Virus record (IMG/VR): IMGVR_UViG_3300047498_000031
Coordinates: 1 to 21,276 of that record
DNA: 21,276 nt
Strand: one strand, 5' to 3'
From: a virus
Below are positions 6,888-12,286 of this stretch, one piece after another; position 1 is the stretch's first letter, and every line of letters starts with the position of its first letter. The notes below the pieces were generated by a model. That model did not search any database and was not told where the DNA came from. It saw nothing but the letters and a program-made list of their open reading frames with translations. The position numbers were made by a program, and so were the translations under genes.

Positions 6888-8282
6888 ATGACGGTCAAGA
6901 TTGCGGACCTCCGCACTCAGCGCGGGGTGGTGTTCGACCAGTTCAAGGTGCTGGCGGAGCGCCAGGTGCTCACCGAGGCGGAGCGCATCGACTATACCGA
7001 CAAAAAGCGGGCGCTCGCCGAGTTCGACGACCAGATCACGCGGGCAAAGGAAGCGCAGGACTTGGCTGCGACGACCGCAACGCCGGTCGCGGGGCAGACG
7101 GTGGCTGCCACCGTTGCAGACGATCCGTACACGAAAACGCGCTCGCTCATCGTCGGCGCCGCCATCCGCATGATCGGCCGCTCCGGCGGCTCGCTTGTGG
7201 ATGCGCGAGATTCGGCAAAGACGCTCTATGGCGAAAGCCACCCGGTCACTCGCGCGCTCATCGTGTCGAGCGGCACGGCCGGCGGATTCATTGTGCCGCC
7301 CGACTACATGAACGAAATCATCGAATTGCTGCGCGCTCAGACGGTCGTGCGCGGCAGCAATCCGCGCAGCTTGCCGATGCCGCGCGGCACGATGACGCTG
7401 CCGTCGCAGACCAGCCCGGCCACTGCCACCTATGGGGCAGAGTCCACACCGATTGCGGCGTCGCAGCCGGCCCTCGGCCAAATCGTCGCGATGTATCGCA
7501 AGCTGACGGCGCTCGTGCCGGTCAGCAACGATATGATGAGGTATGCGGATCCGGCGGCGGATGCGTTCGTGAGGGACGATCTGGTAAAAGTGATGGCGTT
7601 GCGTGAGGATTTGGCATTCCTGCTCGGCGATCAGACCGCCGGCACGCCGATGGGGTATCTCGGGTTCGCGAATCGCTGGGTCGTGGCAAATGGCGGCACA
7701 CCTGGCCTCTTTCTCACGACGTCCGCCTCGATAGCCGCAGTCAACGGTGCGGATTCGGCGTCGACGACGGGCGGCAACTTCATCACCAGCACCTATGCCT
7801 TCAATCTGGCGACGGCCGCGCTGGAACTCGGCGCGTGCCAGAACAAGCTGGACACGGCAAACGTGCCCGACTCCCGGCGCGTGTGGTTCATGTCGCCGCG
7901 AAGCAAAAACTACCTGTTCAACCTGCTCAATGCGCTCGGCGTCTATGTCTATCGCGATGAAATGGCGCAAGGGAAGCTGCTCGGCTATCCGTGGAAGACC
8001 ACCACGCAGATCGGCAACAATTACAGCGATGCGGCCGGGCACACAAACTGCTCGTTCATCTTCTTGGTGGAAATGGACGAGGCGATGATTTTGGATTCCA
8101 TGCAGCTGGAGTTGGCCGTCAGCCGCGAGGGTTCCTACATCGACTCCACCGGGGCCACGGTCAGCGCCTTCCAGAACGACCAGACGTTGATTCGCGCAAT
8201 CAGTGAGCACGATTTTCAGATGAGGCACGATCAGGCCGTCGCCGTGCTGCAATTCGTCGCTTGGTCGCCGTCCAGCACCTAA
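6888..8282 (+). CDS. Major capsid protein, HK97 fold
   Basis: This 464-aa protein is the HK97-family shell protein. Residues 1-60 form a charged coiled-coil delta domain, the part normally removed by the protease encoded upstream. The linker to about 120 is Ala/Thr-rich. The mature domain begins near ALIVSSGTAGGFIVPPDYMNEIIELLR (123-149), the usual N-arm and first helix, followed by the E-loop (about 155-200) with PRGTMTLPSQTSPATATYGAE. The end has FLVEMDEAMILDSMQLELAVSREGSY and QTLIRAISEHDFQMRHDQAVAVL, typical of the A and P domains. GGAG at 6875-6878 precedes the ATG. The 63-base gap upstream contains a small hairpin (6828-6841). Its own ribosome site, not stop-start overlap, fits high output. 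Confidence 0.95.
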   Translation: MTVKIADLRTQRGVVFDQFKVLAERQVLTEAERIDYTDKKRALAEFDDQITRAKEAQDLAATTATPVAGQTVAATVADDPYTKTRSLIVGAAIRMIGRSGGSLVDARDSAKTLYGESHPVTRALIVSSGTAGGFIVPPDYMNEIIELLRAQTVVRGSNPRSLPMPRGTMTLPSQTSPATATYGAESTPIAASQPALGQIVAMYRKLTALVPVSNDMMRYADPAADAFVRDDLVKVMALREDLAFLLGDQTAGTPMGYLGFANRWVVANGGTPGLFLTTSASIAAVNGADSASTTGGNFITSTYAFNLATAALELGACQNKLDTANVPDSRRVWFMSPRSKNYLFNLLNALGVYVYRDEMAQGKLLGYPWKTTTQIGNNYSDAAGHTNCSFIFLVEMDEAMILDSMQLELAVSREGSYIDSTGATVSAFQNDQTLIRAISEHDFQMRHDQAVAVLQFVAWSPSST

Positions 8283-8315
8283 GCGACGCCATTTTTCTCA
8301 TAGGAGACCGGGCCA

Positions 8316-8795
8316 ATGGCCGACATTCTCTCGCAACACAAGATCGGTTCTACCGTCGTCCTCAAGCGCGTGAGTGCCGACGTCGCGGTGACGGCGGGGG
8401 GCGCCGGCAACAACGTGGTCGTCACCGGCCTCGTCATCGACCGCATGGCGTTCGCCAGCGGCATGCCGAATACCGGAATACTCGGCCTCGACTACACGGC
8501 GACGCTGGGGGCGACCAACACCGTCAGCTTCGCGCACAATACCTATACGTCGCCCGACAAGGTCACATGGACCCTGTTCTATGCGGGTCCGGCTGCCGTG
8601 GCATCGACAGGCCCGACCGGAGGCGGCACCGTCACCAGCACGGTCAGCGTCCCGCTCGATCTGACGATGGCGCTGCGCTACGTCCGCATCGACTTCACGC
8701 CGACCATGTCGGCGGCGAACACCGACACCGCCAATGTTATCGCGATTGGCGCCTTCGGCGGCTTCAGCGTGTTGCCCGCGCCGCGCGCAGCATGA
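8316..8795 (+). CDS. Beta-rich virion protein after the capsid gene (decoration protein candidate)
   Basis: This 159-aa protein is not matched to a named family. It is rich in Val, Thr, Gly and Ala with alternating hydrophobic patterns typical of beta-strands (KIGSTVVLKRV, NNVVVTGLVIDR, KVTWTLFYAG, ALRYVRIDF). It lacks Cys and membrane segments. A strong AGGAGA (8302-8307) precedes the ATG. Phages often place a capsid decoration or cement protein immediately after the capsid gene, which makes that the leading guess from position. The stop overlaps the next gene's ATG (ATGA). Confidence 0.75.
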   Translation: MADILSQHKIGSTVVLKRVSADVAVTAGGAGNNVVVTGLVIDRMAFASGMPNTGILGLDYTATLGATNTVSFAHNTYTSPDKVTWTLFYAGPAAVASTGPTGGGTVTSTVSVPLDLTMALRYVRIDFTPTMSAANTDTANVIAIGAFGGFSVLPAPRAA

Positions 8796-9010
8796 GGCCG
8801 GGCGACACCCCGCGTCCCGGCATGATGCTCGTCACGATGACGCGCGACATGCGCCCGTGGCAGGCGGGTCACGATGTTCTGCTGCCCAAAGCGGTTGCCG
8901 AAAAGGCCATCGCCGAGGGAGCAGCCGTGCCCGCTGCCACGGCGCCCGCGCAAACGGCGGAGGATAAGCCGCCCGCCCGCTATCTCACGCGCGCGAAGAA
9001 ACGCAAGTGA
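8792..9010 (+). CDS. Small Lys-rich protein before the head-tail adaptor
   Basis: This 72-aa protein has an N-terminal half MTRDMRPWQAGHDVLLPKAVAEKAIAEGAA, a short beta-strand plus helix resembling small proteins often found between capsid and connector genes in siphophages. An Ala/Pro linker and a basic tail ending AKKRK follow. The start gives an ATGA overlap with the preceding gene, and the stop lies inside the GTGA overlap with the next. The basic tail could touch DNA or the capsid lumen. No function is assigned. Confidence 0.68.
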   Translation: MRPGDTPRPGMMLVTMTRDMRPWQAGHDVLLPKAVAEKAIAEGAAVPAATAPAQTAEDKPPARYLTRAKKRK

Positions 9011-9903
9011 TACTAACCACCGTCCTTCTGCATGCGGCGAGCTACCTGCTCACCGACCTGCCGACGGTAAAAGATGAGCTGTCGATCGACGCGGAAAACG
9101 TGGCGAGCGACGTATTCCTGAACCGCCAGATCGCGATTGTCAGCGAAGACGTGGCACGCTACTGCAACCGCGTTTTCCCCCTCGAAACGGTGCAGGACAC
9201 CGTCTATCCCGACCGCGACCCCTACCCGTATCAGGTGCCGGGCGGCCTGTTTCCGCTCCAGCTCTATCGCTGGCCGGTGGCGGCAGACGGCCCGACCTTG
9301 CCGACGATCCTGGATACCCCAAGCGGCCTGGTGCTGCCGTTCGCCAGCACGACCGGGGTCAACGTCGGCATGCCGGTCTGCGTGCCGGACCCTCCGGGCA
9401 CGCCGCAACAACTCATCCTGGCGCCCGGCTCGTTCGTCGTCTCGATCCTTCCCAACGTCTCGGTGACAATCAACAAGCCGACGCTCGACGATGTGCCGGC
9501 GGGCAGTCTCGTCGCGTTCGGGACGTCGGTGCATACCGGCGATCCACCGTCGCCGGCCAAGGTTTTGACGCCCGGGCTCAACTTCGTCTCGGACCTGCGC
9601 TGCGGCCAGCTGACCCGCATGAATCCGTTCATCAATTACCCGATGCGCTGGGATGCAGTGACCACGTACGTCACCTATCAGGCCGGGTTTGCGACTATTC
9701 CGCACGATCTGGCCGGCGCCGTGCTGCGCATCATCACCGGGCGGTTCAAAGGGCGCGGCCGCGATCCGCTGCTGAAAAGCATGGATCAGGCGCAGATCGG
9801 CAGCCAGACTTGGTGGGTCGGCGGCATTCCAGGCCAGCATGGCTCCTTTCCAGAGGAAATCGCCGACGTGCTCTCGCGCTATCGCGTTCCCGTGGTGCTG
9901 TAG
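9007..9903 (+). CDS. Head-tail adaptor (gp6-like connector) with inserted beta domain
   Basis: The ends of this 298-aa protein match gp6-like adaptors, the ring that sits under the portal. The N-terminal helices are LTDLPTVKDELSID and LNRQIAIVSEDVARYCNRVFPLETVQDTVYP; the C-terminal segment is VTTYVTYQAGFATIPHDLAGAVLRIITGRFKGRGRD, ending in DVLSRYRVPVVL. Adaptors of this kind are usually about 100-200 aa. The excess is explained by a beta domain at about residues 104-173 (STTGVNVGMPV ... SILPNVSVTINKPTLDDVPAGS) that also occurs in the tail tip protein at 16911. The start is a GTG forming a GTGA overlap with the previous stop. The adaptor role is inferred from the conserved ends and from its place between capsid and tail terminator. 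Confidence 0.85.
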   Translation: MILTTVLLHAASYLLTDLPTVKDELSIDAENVASDVFLNRQIAIVSEDVARYCNRVFPLETVQDTVYPDRDPYPYQVPGGLFPLQLYRWPVAADGPTLPTILDTPSGLVLPFASTTGVNVGMPVCVPDPPGTPQQLILAPGSFVVSILPNVSVTINKPTLDDVPAGSLVAFGTSVHTGDPPSPAKVLTPGLNFVSDLRCGQLTRMNPFINYPMRWDAVTTYVTYQAGFATIPHDLAGAVLRIITGRFKGRGRDPLLKSMDQAQIGSQTWWVGGIPGQHGSFPEEIADVLSRYRVPVVL

Positions 9904-10410
9904 ATGGAATTTGGCATCGCCCTGACCGGCGACCGCGAGGTTGTGCTGCGGTTCCAGCAATTCCCGAAAATGGCACACGACCGGCTGCTGGTCGCGATGA
10001 AGGACATCGAGATGCGGCTGGAGGCGGCAGTCAAATCGCAGATGCCGAAAAAGAGCAGCAAGATGCTCGGCCAGACCGGCGGGCGCGTCTACGACCACGA
10101 CAATCGGATTGCTGCCGTCGTCGGCGTGCGCGCGCCGGACCAGAACGACGCGCTCAAAGCGCAGGCGCTCGAATTCGGCTCGCACAAGACGTTCACCGTG
10201 CGCGCGCACCAGATGAAGCTGGATCACTTCTGGCACCTTGCCATTTCGCCCATCGACGTGACCGTCAAGCGGGATGGAGTCGACGGAGCGCGCAAGACCA
10301 ACCTGCCCGCGTTGCGCTTCCTGCGCGGCCCGCTGCACGCGCTCGAAGCGCAGGCCGTGCAGCAGATGCAGGAAGCCATCGACGCCGCCGCACAGGACGC
10401 CCTCGGCTGA
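9904..10410 (+). CDS. HK97 gp10-like neck/minor tail protein
   Basis: This 168-aa protein resembles the HK97 gp10-like family, which acts at the head-tail junction. It has an N-terminal strand and helix (LTGDREVVLRFQQFPKMAHDRLLVAMKDIEMRLEAAVKSQMPKKS). A strand region, RVYDHDNRIAAVVGVRAPDQNDALKAQALEFGSHKTFTVRAH, contains the typical (A)LEFG turn. The closing segment is LRFLRGPLHALEAQAVQQMQEAIDAAAQ. The start ATG follows the adaptor's TAG directly, with no gap. The stop is part of the CTGA junction with the tail terminator. The order adaptor, gp10-like, terminator, tube is normal for siphophages and GTAs. Confidence 0.85.
   Translation: MEFGIALTGDREVVLRFQQFPKMAHDRLLVAMKDIEMRLEAAVKSQMPKKSSKMLGQTGGRVYDHDNRIAAVVGVRAPDQNDALKAQALEFGSHKTFTVRAHQMKLDHFWHLAISPIDVTVKRDGVDGARKTNLPALRFLRGPLHALEAQAVQQMQEAIDAAAQDALG
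10394..10409 (+). promoter_or_regulatory. Ribosome site and CTG start of the tail terminator
   Basis: AGGA (10394-10397) stands nine bases before a CTG at 10407 whose last two bases belong to the TGA of the upstream gene (CTGA). No ATG, GTG or TTG exists in this frame between the upstream codons near 10323 and a GTG at 10467, which would delete conserved N-terminal residues. This makes CTG the most economical start. Confidence 0.55.
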
Positions 10411-10844
10411 CCAGAGACGATATTATCGACGCGCTGTTCAACCAGCTCACCGCGTCGGGCGTCTTCGTGACCACCGGCAAGCGCCTGATCTTGTGGACTC
10501 TGGTGGCGGATCAACCGGCGCTGTTCCTGCGCTATGTGCGCGACAGCTATCCGCCGCGCCCGACGCGCATGCCGTCGAAGGTCACGATGGAGTTCGAGGT
10601 TTGGTTGTACAGCGACGTGGGCAAGAACCCGAACGTCGCGCCCGCCGAAGCCATGAGCCGCCTGCTCGATGCCGTCGAAGACTCGCTTGTTCCAAGGCCG
10701 GCGTTCGACGCCCTCACCCTCGGCGGCATGGTCACAGATGCGTGGATTGAGGGCGTGATCGACATTCACCCCGGCGACTTGGACGGCCAGGCCATCGCCA
10801 TCGTGCCGGTCAAGGTGCTCGTCCCGAGCATCAAAGGCAGCTAA
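10407..10844 (+). CDS. Tail terminator protein (probable CTG start)
   Basis: This protein of about 145 aa resembles the siphophage/GTA tail terminator family (gp8-like), which caps the tail tube and joins it to the neck. It shows the N-terminal helix RDDIIDALFNQLTASG, a strand TTGKRLILW, the segment QPALFLRYVRDSYPP, a strand pair VTMEFEVWLYSDVGKNPN, the helix EAMSRLLDAVEDSL, and ends in strands AIAIVPVKVLVP. There is no standard start codon at the N-terminus; a CTG at 10407 in a CTGA overlap with the previous stop fits the family length. A GTG at 10467 is the next standard option but would remove the first helix. A -1 frameshift from the upstream gene is a weaker alternative because no slippery site is seen at the junction. 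Confidence 0.82.
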   Translation: MTRDDIIDALFNQLTASGVFVTTGKRLILWTLVADQPALFLRYVRDSYPPRPTRMPSKVTMEFEVWLYSDVGKNPNVAPAEAMSRLLDAVEDSLVPRPAFDALTLGGMVTDAWIEGVIDIHPGDLDGQAIAIVPVKVLVPSIKGS

Positions 10845-10862
10845 CCCAAAGGATTTTTCCGC

Positions 10863-11627
10863 ATGGCTGTCGCACCCGTTTCCGTCTATGCCAACGAAAT
10901 CAGCTTCGGGTCAGGAACTCTCATCGCCACGCCAACCGGCCAAGGCGGTCTCACGACGCCGATCAAATTCGGCATCCTGCAAGACGTCGCGCTGGACTTC
11001 ACCGCCGACCTCAAGGAACTGTACGGGCAGAATCGCTATGCGGTCGCGCTCGCGCCCGGCAAAACCAAGATCGAGTTGAAGGCGAAATTCGCGGCCATCT
11101 CGGGCGTGCTGTTCAATACGCTGTTTTTCGGGTCGCCGCAGACCGCGACGCAAACGATGTATCAGGACAGCGAGTTGGTGACGGTGCCGGCAACCGGCGC
11201 CGCCACGGTGTCGTCCGCGCACGCGAGCGTGTTCGGAGCGGATCAAGGGGTTTACTACGATCTCTCGGGCCAGCAGCTCGCCAGCGTGTCCGTGCCGGCC
11301 GCCGCCGGGCAGTATTCGGAGGCAAACGGCATCTACACGTTCGACACGCTGGATGCGGGCGCGCTGATGTATCTGAATTACACCTATCAGACGACCAGCG
11401 GCGTGCAAATCCCGCTTCCGAACCCGTTGATGGGAATCGGGCCGACATTCGGCGTGATCCTGGCACAAACCTTCGATGGCAGGCAGGCAACCTACGTTTT
11501 CCCGAATTGCCAAGCCTCCAAGCTGTCCATGCCGACCAAGCAGGACGATTTCACGATTACCGAGGTGGATTTCATGGTGGCGGCAAATCGCACCGGCGTC
11601 GTCGGCTACCTGAACACCAGCCTATGA
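10863..11627 (+). CDS. Major tail tube protein with inserted beta domain
   Basis: This 254-aa protein is placed and patterned as the siphovirus tail tube subunit. The N-terminal part includes GILQDVALDFTADLKELYGQNRYAVALAPGKTKIELKAKFAAISG and the end has ASKLSMPTKQDDFTITEVDFMVAA, both typical tube strands. Residues about 105-176 (VPATGAATVSSAHA ... GVYYDLSGQQL ... GQYSEANGIYTFDTLDAGALMYLNYTYQ) look like an inserted Ig-like or beta-sandwich domain that would project from the tube, as in several other phages. AAAGGA at 10848-10853 gives it its own ribosome site, fitting a high-copy protein. The stop overlaps the chaperone gene (ATGA). Confidence 0.88.
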   Translation: MAVAPVSVYANEISFGSGTLIATPTGQGGLTTPIKFGILQDVALDFTADLKELYGQNRYAVALAPGKTKIELKAKFAAISGVLFNTLFFGSPQTATQTMYQDSELVTVPATGAATVSSAHASVFGADQGVYYDLSGQQLASVSVPAAAGQYSEANGIYTFDTLDAGALMYLNYTYQTTSGVQIPLPNPLMGIGPTFGVILAQTFDGRQATYVFPNCQASKLSMPTKQDDFTITEVDFMVAANRTGVVGYLNTSL

Positions 11628-11986
11628 GCGATCCCATCGTCGTCAAGATTGGTGGCAACTCCGTCGAACTCCCGCTCGTGATGAACTTCGCGCAGCTTGA
11701 GCGGGTCTGGCCGTCGATCAAGATTCTCGCATCCAGCACCGATTCCGCCGAGCGCATCGCAGCCGGTGTCGCGTTTGCCGCCGGTGTGCTGCGCGAGACG
11801 GCGCCCGAGTGGACGGTGCCGAGAATCAAGGCGGAACTCCGGGTTTCACGCATCGGAGGCGCCAGCGAAGCGGCGGAACTGCTCGACCGCGTGCGAGAGG
11901 TGATGATCGGGTCGGGGCTTGTCATACCGGGGGAAGACGACCCGCCGGAGCCGGTGCCAGCCGCTCCGCCGGGGACGACGAGCTAG
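11624..11986 (+). CDS. Tail assembly chaperone, G form
   Basis: This 120-aa protein lies between the tail tube and tape measure genes, where siphophages encode the chaperone that coats the tape measure during tail assembly. It has an N-terminal strand pair (PIVVKIGGNSVELPLVM), a helix NFAQLERVWPSIKIL, an Ala-rich middle and a helical segment EAAELLDRVREVMIGSGL. It ends in an acidic, Pro-rich tail. The ATG overlaps the tube stop (ATGA). The coding end contains a -1 frameshift signal (11929-11973) that would join this frame to the downstream T domain, as in lambda G/GT. The identity rests mainly on position, size and that signal. Confidence 0.82.
   Translation: MSDPIVVKIGGNSVELPLVMNFAQLERVWPSIKILASSTDSAERIAAGVAFAAGVLRETAPEWTVPRIKAELRVSRIGGASEAAELLDRVREVMIGSGLVIPGEDDPPEPVPAAPPGTTS
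11929..11973 (+). promoter_or_regulatory. Probable -1 ribosomal frameshift signal in the tail chaperone
   Basis: In the G frame the codons GGG GAA (11930-11935) are preceded by another G, giving the heptamer G_GGG_GAA. After a 5-base spacer (11936-11940) the RNA can form a strong hairpin. CCCG C CGGAGC (11941-11951) pairs with GCTCCG C CGGG (11963-11973) around an 11-base loop: ten G-C or A-U pairs plus one C-C mismatch. Moving back one base enters the downstream open frame ending at 12285. The P-site codon re-pairs perfectly (GGG to GGG). The A-site re-pairing (GAA to GGA) has a mismatch, so the slippery part is not ideal, but spacing and hairpin are typical. Confidence 0.7.
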
Positions 11987-12285
11987 ACCTCGAATACATC
12001 GTGGCGGAGCTGGCAGCCGCCGGAATGGAGGGAGGATCGCCCATGCTGATCTGGCAGCGATGGACGCTGCCGATGTATTACGCGCAGCTTCGCTATTGGG
12101 GCGACCATCCACGCGAGGCACATCTGCTGCGCTTGCTGGCATCGGTCAAATTCAAGCTGCCGAAAGCGAGCAAAACGCCGAAGCGCACGGCGGTTGCCGC
12201 GCCGATAGACCTGACGGACCTGAAAACGCCGCTGACGCCGGCCGAGTTGCGCGCGCTCGGCATGAAAGGGCAGAAGATCAACTAA
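11935..12285 (+). CDS. T domain of the tail assembly chaperone (made as GT fusion by -1 frameshift)
   Basis: This frame encodes the T part of the tail chaperone. After a linker come DDELDLEYIVAELAAAG, then SPMLIWQRWTLPMYYAQLRYW, a Trp/Tyr-rich helix pair, and a basic linker with a final PLTPAELRALGMKG. The conserved-looking DLEYIVAELA lies before any ATG, which supports entry by frameshift from the G gene; the full GT product would be about 220 aa. A possible independent start exists at ATG 12043 with a strong GGAGGGAGGA (12028-12037), and a GTG at 12001, so a separate short T protein may also be made. The tape measure gene begins one base after its stop. The T part is thought to contact the tape measure or tube subunits. 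Confidence 0.78.
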   Translation, partial: RRPAGAGASRSAGDDELDLEYIVAELAAAGMEGGSPMLIWQRWTLPMYYAQLRYWGDHPREAHLLRLLASVKFKLPKASKTPKRTAVAAPIDLTDLKTPLTPAELRALGMKGQKIN

Positions 12286-12286
12286 A

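Noticed and set aside
6180-8252. 690-codon open frame on the minus strand.
   Set aside because: It lies antisense to the protease tail and the capsid gene, is Arg/Gly/His-rich with no domain, and is a shadow caused by high GC.
12043-12285. T domain as a wholly separate gene starting at ATG 12043.
   Set aside because: The ribosome site is strong, but the conserved-looking DLEYIVAELA lies upstream, and a well-placed frameshift signal is present. Separate initiation may occur in addition.
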